Positions 12,118 through 23,420 of a stretch of 64,000 nucleotides of DNA are shown piece after piece. Both the position numbers and the translations under genes were made by a program. The stretch is from Lotus japonicus. Lineage: Eukaryota; Streptophyta; Magnoliopsida; Fabales; Fabaceae. Position 1 is the stretch's first letter; each line of letters starts with the position of its first letter. The notes under the pieces were generated by a model that did no database searches, had not been told where the DNA came from, and saw only the letters and a list, made by a program, of their open reading frames with translations. The stretch spans positions 41,431,127 through 41,495,126 of the forward strand of contig NC_080043.1 in NCBI RefSeq assembly GCF_012489685.1, given 5' to 3'.

Positions 12118-15100
12118 TGTTAAGTTCAAACACATCATAATGTTTTTAAATCTAATTATTGATCATAACAATTTTTATAGAAGCACCTCTATTGTCAACT
12201 AAGCTTCTTATAACATTTGAATTTCAGGAGAAATTCAATTCACTCTATTTGATTCAACGTTCAATCATCACAAAAAGAAAAAGCTTCAGAAGTCACAAGA
12301 CTGTTTGACAAGCAAACTCTTTCAAGTCATGACACATCTGCTCTGACCGTCCAATGCCAACTCATCAGTCAGAAATATTGAAGACAAATTTTGAGCGCCA
12401 AAGACAAAGTCAGATTGCAACCAATTGACTTACATTCAAATCAAATCACGTAAAGACTATGTTGCTTTAGTTAAAGGCACTCTGACCAACAAGGGAAAAG
12501 GATAAGATGTCAATATCAAATTTCCCAATTGTCTCATGTCTGAAAAGTAGCCCAAGTCTATTGTCACCTACTAGCTGACAAACATCACCTTTATGGCTAA
12601 AAGATAGACTGGACTCTAAGCATGCATTCAATGAAGCTACCGACCGAAGCCATTTGAATCAACAGATGGATCTCATCTCACAACGGCTAGAACAACGGTC
12701 GGATCATATGACTCACAACGGCTACAACACTAGCAAGCGAGTATATAAGGCACTCATGAAGAATGGAGATCAAGGGAATTTGTAAGACCCTAATTTAATT
12801 AGTATTATTATTTATTGGGATGAATAAATAAGTATTGATTTTGTGAAGTTTTGGTGAAGTTTAAGTTGTTTGAGAATCTGTCTGTGACCTTGTATGATTT
12901 TTAGAGTCATCTTAACGACCTAATCTTGAGAAGCTTTCTTCATAAGAGTTGTAGTTCGCTCTGTTAGCTAAAGTCTCCCGTTGATTTCATGTCATTCAGA
13001 CCTTTGTAGCTCGAGTTATTAAAGTTTTGGTGAGCAGAGGTCAGGCTGTACAGTCCTTGCGATTTTGCTATACGAATGGTTTTAATTCCGAAATTATTTT
13101 CAAAATTCAAGGAAGGGGGGACTGTTTAACTTTAATATTCAGTTTTATTTTATTAAAAAGTTGGATAATTAAGTATTTTCAAATAATAGAAGGTAGAATT
13201 TGAAAATAAAACCCTAATGGGCCTTGGGGGCCGCGGGTTTGCATGGGAAAAGAGGGGGAAGGTTTCAGCTTTGAGTGAACAAAAGAGGGCTGAATTAGAA
13301 ACCCTTCCAAACACTTTTCACGTTGAAAACAGAAGAAAGAAGAGAGAAAAGAGAGAGAGGGACTCGTGAGTGAGAGAGAAGAGAGAGGAGCCGCCACCAT
13401 CAACCCTAAACGCCGCCGCCGATTCGTGGAGGAAAAGGAAGAAGTGCGGCCGAGAGGAGGGAAAGGAGAGGAGGCGCGTGTGAGGGGGAAAAACAGTAAG
13501 GAACTATTCTTCATCTTCATCTTCTTTCAAGTTTTAAGGCCAAGGTGAGGGGGGTTCTAGTAAAGGGTAGAGTCTAGGTTTATTTGTTGCAAGATTTATG
13601 ATGTTCTACGTGATGAAGATGCCATGCTTGTCTCTAGTACTTGCAAAACTTTCCTTGATATTTTAGAGCCTTAAAGAACATGTTTAGGGGCTGGAGTTTT
13701 CTGTTTTGACATGCCTATGCTTGATCTTGATGATTTTGGTGTCAAAACCTTGCCATCTTTGCTCTATATGCTTAGTTTTGAGTTTTGGGTTTATGGTATG
13801 TGCTAGATCTGTTTGGATGATGATATTTGGTGTTGAAAACCCTGTTGGAAAATGAATATGTACGACTTGATGAACATGAACAAAAATTTTGGAAAGCCCT
13901 AGGCCAAAGGAGGCCACGACCGAACCCTAATTTGGGGTTTCAGCGAACTTTTCTCGTTTCTCTTGTCTACATGTTGGCTTGATAATTTGGTACTGTTTTG
14001 GTAATGTGTTTATGATAATATGAATATGGTGATGAGGATATGGATACCCATTAGATACACGAACCTATTTCTTGATGATTTATAAGCCAAATGTACATAG
14101 TATTGATGCATGACTTAGAAACCTTGAGAATATGTGAGTAGATGAGACTTAAGTGATGTTATATATGAATATGTGTTGCTGGATTTTGTATGAATGTTGT
14201 GAATAAGCATGTTAAAGCGACATTGGTTGTCCACTTGACTAGTTAGGCCGAAACCCTAACTATCTCAGGTTTCGGTATGCAAGTTTGAATAACTTGCTAT
14301 GTTTAAGTTGCTGAATTTTTATATTATGTTATGATACAAATTTGACTAATGGACACTTCTATAATATGAGAATAGGAGTAGAACCTAGAGATGAGACTTA
14401 GTCGCTTGCAAGTAGTGTGATGTGACTTAAGGTAATAGTTCTAGGAGTAGGCTATGAACCATGAGAACGATGGTGCCGTTAGAGACAAACGGTTACTTGC
14501 ACACGAGGGTGGTTGTGGATTGATTGTGTGTCTCCACGTGATCAGGATTGACTGTGGTCTCCTCGAGATTTATGGATTGACTGAGTGTCTCCATGTGATT
14601 TAGGTTGACTGAGTGTCCCCTTGTGATTGTTCATCTGCGGATGATCGAGATTGGATCCATGGTGTTGAGGTGGTTGTGTGAAATGGTGAGGACGTTAGTT
14701 TGACCAACTTAGGGTTACTAACTTCAGATATGACACTATTAATTATATGATTATATGCCTGTGATTTCTGAGAGTCTTTGCATGAGAACTAACCCTCTTT
14801 ATTTGTTTATGTGTTTGTTATGGGAGAGCCCAGATGGTGCGGATCACGAGTTAGGTGCACCCCTGGACGATCGATCTCCATGATCAAGCGAACGACAATG
14901 CCTAGGTGACCGACTCATGCCAGGAGCATCGAATATACGTCGGCAGTGCTACGATCACTAGTCGTGATCGAAAGGGGGACACCATTCAGGTCCAAGAGAT
15001 GGAGCGAGGAAAAGTTAAGATGTCGTCTGTTCCTTGTCGTTTCCTACACCTGAAGGACGAGGGTTCGAGGACGTCTTCAGCATAGGTATCCGAAGAGGAG

Positions 15101-16289
15101 GAAGACCCCTCGGAGGATATGGCGATCGCTCTGGGGCGACCATTGGCAGGGCCCATTGCTACACCAGTGCCAGCTCCGGAGGCAGCTACCGTCAAGCGGA
15201 AGGCTGAGGATCCAGTAAAGCCACGGAAGAAGAATTGTGGAGGGTGGCTCGAGGAGTCTGAGTCAGAGTGATGTTCGTCTTTATTTTGGGATGAGTGACC
15301 GTTAGCATTGGACTTTACTTATTTTGATTCTTTTGATTTTTCTGCTAAACAATTTAATGTAATCAGCACTTGAGTTTTCAGACTACGGTTGGATATTTGT
15401 TTCCGTTTGGATTTTACTGTTTAATGAAGAGAGTTATTTGTTTCAACGGTTGTGATGTTAAATAATTCCGCGCTTTTGAAAATTAAGGTTTCAAGAGTTT
15501 TATGTAAAATGAACGTTCGTCGCTAATTAAAGATTAATTAATTGAACGACGAAAACTTTTTACGAAAACTTTGGGGCGTTACAAAATTAACTTTGCAAGA
15601 CAAGAACTCAAAGCATTCATTTCAACTTTCTTCAAAGCATTCAAAGCTCAAAGCAGAAAATTCCCTAAGTGTCAAATCCAAGCCATTACTTCTGCAAAGT
15701 GAAAGAGAGAACCTCGTACCTTAAAAAGAGTCAAATCTCTTTATTCCTTTCTCTCTTAGACTTAGAACTCTCAAGTGAACCAAAGTCAAATCTTAACCCA
15801 AACACTTAGAGTTCCAGTGCTATAAATTATCTACTTATACTCTTGTACGAAGAGAAAACTTGTAGAGTGAAATAATCTTGTAAAGATTGTGGGAGAAGTC
15901 ATGAACAATACTTGTAGGAGAAGTCCTGAACAATACTTGTAGGAGGAGTCCTGTAGAATACTTGGAGAAGTCTGTGATAATACTTGTTGGAGAAGTCCTT
16001 GAGAATACTTGTATCGAAGAAGTCCTTGATACTTTCTAGTGAAAATCTTGGTGTTGGCCAAGTACTGGACATAGCTCAGTCGTTTAGGGTGAACCAGTAT
16101 AAATCTCTGTGTATTGATCGTCTGCCTTTACTTGCTTAAATTTCCGCTGCACTAAACGGTTTACGAAATGTTTTACTAAACGTTTTTCAAGAACTAATAT
16201 TCTTTTCACAAACCTAGGTTTTAAAAAGCAATTTTCAAGTACACAATTCAAACCCTCCCCCCTTTTTTGTATTATTTATTTGCATCTCA
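12118..16289 (+). mobile_element. Solo LTR (copia-type), split by a gypsy solo LTR
   Basis: The ends TGTTAAGTTC and GCATCTCA are flanked by a perfect 5 bp duplication ATGTC (12,113-12,117 and 16,290-16,294), exactly inside the gag frame. Without its own insertion it is about 1.36 kb with no coding sequence. A TATA-like GTATATAAGG at 12,741-12,750 gives a plus orientation. Near the right end, CACAATTCAAACCCTCC followed by a T run resembles the 3' part of many plant copia LTRs. The copia assignment is inferred from length, target size and that motif. Confidence 0.8.
12781..15583 (+). mobile_element. Solo LTR of a chromovirus-type gypsy element, 2.8 kb
   Basis: It begins TGTAAGACCCTAATTT and ends GGGGCGTTACA, the same kind of termini as the 4.4 kb LTR at 49,115-53,504 when that is read on minus. 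Candidate target duplications are GAATT (12,776-12,780) and AAATT (15,584-15,588), four of five bases matching. No internal region, primer-binding site or pol remnant is present. It interrupts the surrounding copia-type solo LTR just after its TATA-like box. A GC-rich block near 13,370-13,470 is part of the LTR. Confidence 0.78.
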
Positions 16290-17107
16290 ATGTCTTGGAC
16301 ATTAGACTTTGATCTTTTGTCAATCTTTCTTAAGGCTCTGTTAAACTTTCTTCCAATAAGAGCTAGAGCTTCAGAAAGGTTTTCACCTTCACACTCAATA
16401 TCATCATCCTCATCAGTGTTTGACACAAAAGCTATGCACTTATTCTTTTTCTTAGTCTTGTCAAAGGTTAACTCATAAGTTTGCAAGGAACCAATAAGTT
16501 CATCAACCTTCATGCTTCCAATGTCTTGAGCATCCTCAATTGCAGTAACTTTCTTAGAAAACTTCTTGGGCAGAGATCTCAGGATTTTCCTCACAAGCTT
16601 CTCATCTGACATAGGTTCTCCCAAGGCAAAGGATGAGTTAGCAAAGTCACGTACACACATATGAAATTCTGAAATTCTCTCATCTTCAGTCATCCTCATG
16701 TTCTCAAACTGAGTAGTAAGCATTTGAAGTCTGGACATCCTTACTCTGGTAGTTCCTTCATGAGCAGTTTTCAGAATATCCCAGGCTACCTTTGCAACAG
16801 TACACATATTGATGAGTCTAAACAGGTTCTTGTCAACACCATTGAAGATGGCATTCAAAGCTTTACAGTTCCCCAGAGCAGCTTCATCTTCTTCCTTTGT
16901 CCATTCTTCCTCAAGTTTCTTAGTGGTCGCGGTAGAACTTCCTTCAGTCTGTTCCTTGGTAGGATGCTTCCATCCTTTGACAATAGCTTTCAAAGTCTTG
17001 CTGTCAATTGACTTGAGAAAAGCAGTCATGCGAACTTTCCAATAGTCATAGTTAGTACCATCCAGAATGGGTGGCCCATTGACTGATCCTCCCTCCTTGT
17101 TGTCCAT
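16290..17107 (-). pseudogene. Gag, N-terminal half
   Basis: The start at 17,107 begins MDNKEGGSVNGPPILDG and is 54 bp from the primer-binding region. It continues with NYDYWKVRMTAFLKSID, typical of the copia gag-polypeptide domain (UBN2 type), and with FEN, DFANSSFALGE and KILRSLPKKF further on. The frame is open up to NVQDI, where the solo LTR enters at 16,289. The other half lies at 11,446-12,117. Without the insertion, gag would be about 490-500 residues. No lesion other than the insertion is evident. Confidence 0.82.
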
Positions 17108-17171
17108 GAGAACTGAATCTATCTCCCTGGAGCTGACCCAAACAGAACAGGGTGCCTGCTCTAATGCCAAT

Positions 17172-18002
17172 TGAAATTCTAGTTCCCGTATGGCAGATGT
17201 CCTACACGATGCTTAGGCAATTACTTTGACAATCGAATAACATTGAAGAGTAAAAGTATAAAATAAATAAAGCACAACACTAAAGTTGTTAACATAGTTC
17301 GGTGAAACTTCACCTACGTCTAGAGGGTTTGCACCCAAAGAAAGGAAATCTATTATCTCAAGATATAGGAACTACAGACACTCATGTACACCACAACTCA
17401 TGGTTCTCTTCCTAATCTACCTAGTATATTTCGACTTAATATATCGACCTAAATATGAGAGCCCATCTCACTTTCTCTCAACCACTGCCACAGTGATTGG
17501 TAAGAACAACAACAATCAGAGTTTTAACACTCAAGAACACAGAACACAACCTTGCCTTATAGAATCAATGAGCAAGGTTTGTTCACAACGAACACAAGGA
17601 CTAACACAATTAACAACCCTAAAACACTTGATCTGTTTCTCTCAAAAGCCCTGGTAGTCTTCACGTTTTGGGTCTTCATATATATAAGCTTCAGCAGCCA
17701 CACTAGGGTTTCCAGAGGTTGAAGCCAGTAGTCCAACAACAACCAATCAAAACGTAATCTTCCATTATGATGATTGTGTTTGTAAATCAATCAACCATTA
17801 ACACAATAGAGACATATCCTCAACCAGATATTGCATCAACAAATAAACCAGCGCACAATAAATAACCAGAATACAACTACTTAAACCGTAAGTTACCACA
17901 ATAAAATATTCACCATATTTTCAGGGCACACATAAGCACTCCAAGTCATGGACTGATGTCCTGTGCTACACATTGGCAAATGTCACAACATCTGCTTCGA
18001 CA
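17172..18002 (-). repeat. Right (5') LTR of the gag-only copia element
   Basis: About 0.83 kb. It starts TGAAATTCTAG directly after the primer-binding site and ends in TTCGACA. The hAT-type element at 18,029 lies 26 bp beyond it. Confidence 0.72.
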
Positions 18003-18028
18003 CCAGGTTGTTTTTTACAAAATGCAAG

Positions 18029-19102
18029 CAGGGCTAAGCATCGGGCGGGTTCGGTCGGATTCGGGCCCATTTTGGCCCAACCGACCAAAACCGCCATGAA
18101 CTAATACTGGCCCATTCCCGACCGTGAACATTTTCGGGTATGTCGGGCTCGGGTAACTTCTGATAGTGGTTTATTCGGGCGGGTTACTGCGGTTTGTTTC
18201 TAAAGATGATATGGGGAAAAACGTTTTTGATTTTTGCCAACTTGTGAGAATGAAAAAAAGATGTAAAGTGTAGATGAGAGATAAATGTTGCAGATAGAAA
18301 GAGAAGAACTGATACACCCTCATTTTAGAAACATAAAACAGATTTAGAATTTAGAAATCAATAAATCAACCTCAAAGAGAAAATTTAGTACAGGAAGGAC
18401 ATTGAATCAAGAAGAAACCATAGAAGAATACTTGGAATCCTTAACCACACTGCCGCATCAAGATCTAGTCGTGCAACGGTCTCAAACAGAAGCAACAACA
18501 ACGAAGAGGAAGAGGACCTTAAATAGAGGAGGAACCCGTTGAGAATCCTGTGGAACCTTCACGAAGGACCTGTTACACTCTTGTTGAGTGGTGATATTGA
18601 TTTTGTTGAACAAAAACAGAGCAAGGAAGATTGCTTTTGATGCTACGTGGTGTTGTTGAGTGTTGAGTTAGAGCAAATGATGTGTGTGGGTCAGTGGGAA
18701 GAGAAAATAGTGACTAGTGAGTAACATAAAAGATTTGAAATAAATTAGGTGAGATACAACTAGCTTCAACTCCCAAGATTTATAGTATAAAAAATAAAAA
18801 GAAGTCTGAAAGTGTTCAGTATTAAAGACAAGACATGACATGTTGAGAAAGAAGTATAGATAAGACACTATCGAGACATGAGTAATTGTGTATGTGAAAT
18901 TTGAATATTTAACTCAAAGTGTCGGTCGGATTCGGTTACCATGGGAAAAAAATCTCACACCCGCACCCGCCCGGTACACCCGCTGCTAACTGAATTGTTC
19001 AAACCGAAAATGAGCAGTAACCCGATTAAACTCACCTGAGAGGAAAAATCTGTGGTCGGGTATTACGGTTTCGGGCGGATTCGGTTTTCTTGCTCACCCC
19101 TA
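18029..19102. mobile_element. Non-autonomous hAT-type transposon, 1.07 kb
   Basis: A perfect 8 bp duplication, AATGCAAG, flanks it (18,021-18,028 and 19,103-19,110), the size produced by hAT transposases. The ends, CAGGGCTAAGC and the complement of GCTCACCCCTA, match at 8 of 11 positions. Subterminal sequence is rich in CGGGC and GGTTCGG words near both ends. No transposase frame is present. Confidence 0.87.
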
Positions 19103-19110
19103 AATGCAAG

Positions 19111-19720
19111 ACAACCAAAAGTAACCACATATTAGAGAAAAGGTTGAAGCTTGGTGATAGATTTCTGGGTTTCTCGTTGGATGGTGGTGATGAGATTCGG
19201 GAGGATTAGGTTTCTCTCTCCCACCACAACCCCAACCTCAGATCTGTAGTGAAACTCACTTCTTCTTCTCCAATCCCAGATCTGCAATGAAATCTATTGA
19301 CAAAATTGGCGAGACAAATTGGACATGTCGAAAAACTTGGCGCCATCACTCCCTGTAATGTGGCAATCACTATCTGTAAAAAAAAAATCATGCACGATGA
19401 CTCAATCCTTCCTAGAAGCATTTGAATCTCAACGGAGTAAAGCAAGTTACCTGAATCTACAAGATTGAACTAGTCTTGATAGATCTTCTGGTGCTGTTTT
19501 GAGCATGAAACGAAGGGGAGCGAATTGAACTCCATCGTTCTCATAACGCAGCTTCTCTGCGTTTAATGTTCCAAAAGCAAGCGAGAGCGTTGTACGATGA
19601 TGATGGCTTGTACTAGCGGTGTCGTATTTTTGGTGAGAAACAAGAGGTTTTACAAACTCCGTTTATTCATACGAAGGAAAGTTGGGAGTAACAGGGAATA
19701 AAGATTTAGAGAAAAGACCT
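19111..19720. other. Intergenic, no gene seen
   Basis: No open frame with recognisable content and no repeat termini that I can support. Confidence 0.45.
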
Positions 19721-20048
19721 ATGAAGAAGGGTGATCCCCTAATGTGCGCCACTTTTAAAGTCCACTTGCTTTAACCTGCTATAACAGGTCAACACATTTT
19801 TTTTTTATTTTTTTGGGAATCCAAATATATATATTATATATAATAAAAAGGGGAGAGACTAAGCTCAAATATAGGATAATGAGGATACACAAAACCAAAA
19901 CCTCAAACATCCAAAGAAATGCACACCTACTTAATCATCCTAAAAGGTATAAACAGCAAGAACCTCTCTAAACAAAGGAGAAAAGCCAGTGGGGTGAACT
20001 CAAAAACTTAAACCATAACCAAAGAACCACCAAAAGTAGAAACAACAC

Positions 20049-20258
20049 TCAAGGCGGCCACCACTCCTCCATTTCCTGTGCCAGGCCGCGAATAGCCGCC
20101 TCATCCCCACCGTCAAAAGTACAACCCACAAGCTTACCAACCATCCACGCCTTTGTAGCTCGCGTCCAGTAACGACCCCTTGTAGCGCTCCCTGAAACAA
20201 ACGGAGCAGGATGAGGCAAGGGCAAGATCTCACTCGACGAAGGACCTCCACCATTAGC
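20049..20258 (-). other. Open 70-codon stretch inside the outer Mutator-like element, possibly captured coding DNA
   Basis: Reading minus from 20,258 gives 70 sense codons ending in a TGA at 20,049-20,051. The composition is higher in GC than the flanks, with segments such as GRYWTRATKAWMVGK and ending EEWWPP. I do not recognise the family. Mutator-like elements often carry pieces of host or LINE coding sequence, and this looks like such a piece rather than a gene. Confidence 0.35.
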
Positions 20259-20379
20259 TGCATATATTTTTTTTAAAAAAAAAGATGTGTCAACATGCTA
20301 TAACTGTAAAAAAAAAATAACAGTCAAAATAAGTGGTGTAAAATTGCACCACTCTAAACGTGGTGCATATTAGGGAGAA

Positions 20380-21629
20380 GGCTTATTAGCACTTTTGTTC
20401 CCCCAGGATTACAAAATGTGCAAAAGGCGTCCCTAAACTTAAAAAATAGCATATTGTATCCCCGACGTTATTCTCCATTAACAGTTTTGGTCCCTCACCA
20501 TATTCTGTTAAGAAACTAACGTTTTCTGGGTAAAAAATAATAAAAAAATCAGAAACACATGAACTTCATCATCCTTATCTCTTTCTTCAAACATTCTTCA
20601 TCATCTACCTAGAAACCACAAGCTTTCAAAATAAAATCTTCCATAATCATCTTTTTTTCCCAGAATCATAATCCTTCTCCTTCAACCCTCACACTTCTCA
20701 CTTTTCCCATCTCTCTTCCGAATCCAAAGATAACCAACCTCTTCAAACCCTCTCCTCAATCAGACTTTTCTCCTCCGCTTCCAAACCCAAAACCTAGCAA
20801 CGCTCTCCCTTCTACGCTCCTCTTCTGCCCTTGTTCTGGGTTTGTTGCTGGTTGGGCGTAGTGAGTCAGTGTGGGTTTGCTGGTATGCGATTTGGGGGCG
20901 GGGAGATGGAGGTTGTAGGTTGCGATTGAGGGGTGAGGCGGTGGAGGTTGTTGGTCGCGATTTAGGGAAAGCGGTGGTGGTGGTTGTAGGTTGCGATTTG
21001 GGGGTGAAACAAAGCTCCATTCATTACATTAACACAAGGGTGGGGCGGTGGAGGTTGTAGTCATCCAAACTGCAAGTTCTCTAAAGTCTGTCCAGTAAGA
21101 ATCACCATTTCAGGAGCATTTGGTTTTGAAATTGGGGTGGTTTTTCAATATAGGAGTTATGTGCTCTCTGTAACTTGATGCTTGGTCTCGTGGAGTTTGG
21201 ATTTGGGCACGAAAGTGGTTGGAATGGTGCTGGGTGTATCTCCTATAGTGGGGGGTTTAATTTTGCTGGTTTAGCTTGCTAGTTATGGACTATAACTTTA
21301 TTAGTCTCATTTCTGTATAAGTCTCAGTTAATGTCACTAAAAAATTGATTTTTTGAAATTTTGATTTTTTATTCTGGATTTTTCTGACTGTTTATGAAGA
21401 AGATGATGAAGAATGTTTGAAGAAAGAGATGAAGATGATGAAGTTCACGTGTTTTTTTTTTTATTTTTTATTTTTTACCCAGAAAACATTAGATTTTTAA
21501 CAGATTATGGACAAGGGACCAAAACTGTTGACGAAGAATAATGTCGGGGATGCATTATGCTATTTTTAAAGTTTAGGGACACCGTTTGCACATTTTGCAA
21601 TCCTGGGGGACCAAAAGTGCTAATAAGCC
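20380..21629. mobile_element. Mutator-like (MULE-type) element with long inverted repeats, 1.25 kb
   Basis: The ends GGCTTATTAGCAC and GTGCTAATAAGCC are perfect inverted repeats at the outer edge. The inverted similarity continues inward for roughly 240 bp (to about 20,620 and from about 21,390). A perfect 9 bp duplication, TAGGGAGAA, flanks it (20,371-20,379 and 21,630-21,638). It inserted 11 bp from the end of the outer Mutator-like element. The centre (20,760-21,060) is richer in GC with repeated GGTTGTAGGTTGCGATT-like words. No transposase is present. Confidence 0.87.
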
Positions 21630-21649
21630 TAGGGAGAACCATGAAGAAG

Positions 21650-22187
21650 ACGTAGTGATTTTTAGAGAAGAGGTGTTTGAAGACTAGGAGCATTATCAAT
21701 TAATACATTAATTGAGGACTACTTAATATGCGGTGAAATTAATAATAATATTTGACAGAAAAATAAAATAAAAGTGTTTAATTAATTACACTCTAGATTT
21801 ATTTGATTGGAACACATCATCTCATTATCAGATCCTATTATGGCTTAAGGTATGGTAACAAACACCTTTTCAATATATATCATCCACATATTTTGCGCTG
21901 GTTTTTGTATGGTAGAAGGTTTTTTTGTCTCACATAACAAACTTTTATTTCTATCAAAATACTTGAGCGTTATATTGATGCAAGGACAAACAATCACTTT
22001 AAAAAGTAGCACCGTATAATATATCAAAACAACTACGTACGTCGTTATAAGTAATTTCTCCAAATTCATCTTGACCCGGCCAAAGAGGTCTTAATCAGAC
22101 AATTCTCACAGGTAAGTCCAAGAAAAGGTGTTTGGTGGTTTAAGTTGAAAACTACAAGATCAACATATAGTTCATTTTTAACTTTCC
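21650..22187. other. Upstream region of the cysteine protease gene
   Basis: AT-rich flank with no other gene. It is expected to hold the promoter of the protease gene. I cannot assign individual transcription-factor sites beyond the TATA box. Confidence 0.5.
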
Positions 22188-22195
22188 TATAAATA
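22188..22195 (+). promoter_or_regulatory. TATA box of the cysteine protease gene
   Basis: TATAAATA lies 108 bp before the start codon. This leaves room for a transcription start near 22,220 and a 5' leader of about 80 bases. Confidence 0.7.
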
Positions 22196-22302
22196 CCACA
22201 AATCATCTTGAATACCAGCACAACACATCTTTCTCATCACATCTTTAATTAACCAAAGTTATTCAAAGTCACCATACTCCATACACTAGCTGACTAGCTA
22301 CC

Positions 22303-23420
22303 ATGGCTACCAAAAATCAATTCTATCAAATTTCATTTGCATTGGTTCTCTGTTTGGGATTGTGGGCTTTTCAAGTCTCATCTCGCACTCTCCAAGATGC
22401 CTCAATGCATGAGAGGCATGAGCAATGGATGGCTCGCTATGGCAAAGTCTATAAGGATCTCCAAGAAAAGGAAAAGCGTTTCAACATATTTCAAGAAAAT
22501 GTGAAGTACATTGAAGCTTCCAACAATGCTGGCAATAAACCTTACAAGCTAGGTGTTAATCAATTTACAGATCTCACCAATAAAGAGTTCATAGCAACTA
22601 GAAACAAATTCAAAGGACACATGAGCTCATCTATCACAAGGACAACCACTTTTAAGTACGAAAATGTAACCGCGCCTTCCACTGTGGATTGGAGGCAGGA
22701 AGGAGCAGTGACACCTGTGAAGAACCAAGGCACATGTGGTAAGTATTTGATAATTCATGCAAATTGAATCCAAGAAGTCAAGATTGAAATGTCATCTAAC
22801 TCTAGTTTCAATTAATTACCTTTCTAGGATGTTGTTGGGCCTTTTCTGCTGTTGCCGCGACAGAAGGAATTCATAAATTGAGTACTGGGAATTTGGTTTC
22901 TTTATCTGAACAAGAACTTGTTGATTGTGACACAAGTGGTGCAGACCAAGGTTGCCAGGGTGGTCTTATGGATGATGCTTTCAAATTCATCATCCAAAAT
23001 GGTGGACTCAACACTGAAGCTCAATATCCCTATCAAGGGGTTGATGGAACATGCAATACAAATGAAGAAGTTACCCATGTTGCTACCATTACTGGGTATG
23101 AGGATGTCCCTAGCAACAATGAGCAGGCACTGCAACAAGCTGTGGCTAATCAACCAATCTCTGTAGCAATTGATGCCAGTGGTTCTGACTTTCAAAACTA
23201 CCAAAGTGGTGTCTTCACTGGTAGCTGTGGCACTCAGTTGGACCATGGTGTTGCTGTTGTGGGTTATGGTGTTAGTGATGATGGAACCAAGTATTGGTTG
23301 GTTAAGAACTCATGGGGAGAAGATTGGGGTGAAGAAGGATACATTAGAATGCAAAGGGATGTGGAGGCCCCAGAAGGACTCTGTGGCATAGCAATGCAAC
23401 CATCTTACCCAACTGCATAA
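22303..23420 (+). CDS. Papain-type (C1A) cysteine protease, SAG39-like, one intron
   Basis: Exon 1 is 22,303-22,738, the 89 bp intron is 22,739-22,827 (GTAAGT...TTTCTAG, phase 1) and exon 2 is 22,828-23,420. The protein has 342 residues, the usual length. It starts with a signal peptide (about residues 1-27, hydrophobic [12 protein letters not shown]) and an I29 inhibitory propeptide with the ERFNIN-type pattern around residues 55-74. The mature enzyme begins near 124 (APSTVDWR). The oxyanion Gln142, catalytic Cys148 (GCCWAFS), His285 (LDHG) and Asn306 (KNSWG) are all present, and NVT at 121 is a possible glycosylation site. The intron splits the catalytic-site motif between Gly codon bases. 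Such enzymes degrade protein in vacuole or apoplast during senescence or stress. The start context ACCATGGC is favourable. No lesion is seen. Confidence 0.95.

Larger units (their letters stand above)
10576..18002 (-). mobile_element. copia-type retrotransposon reduced to gag, with nested solo LTRs
   Basis: Related LTRs at 10,576-11,378 and 17,172-18,002 flank a minus-strand gag only; protease, integrase, RT and RNase H are absent. The primer-binding site left of 17,172 is TGGCATTAGAGC-like (read on minus), a variant of the initiator-Met type. Gag is split by a solo LTR at 12,118-16,289. The outer flanks do not give a matching target duplication: TATCA stands before 10,576 and CCAGG after 18,002. 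The two LTRs also differ strongly over their last 65-85 bp. The unit may therefore be a recombinant of two related elements. Confidence 0.75.
19730..21640. mobile_element. Mutator-like (MULE-type) element with a second one nested inside
   Basis: A 9 bp duplication, ATGAAGAAG, flanks it (19,721-19,729 and 21,641-21,649), the hallmark of Mutator transposition. The ends GGTGATCCCCTAATGTGCGC and the complement of GTGCATATTAGGGAGAACC form a terminal inverted repeat. A second inverted block (GGTCAACACAT with a T run, against an A run with ATGTGTCAACAT) lies further in. Without the inner element it is about 0.65 kb and cannot encode a transposase. Confidence 0.8.
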
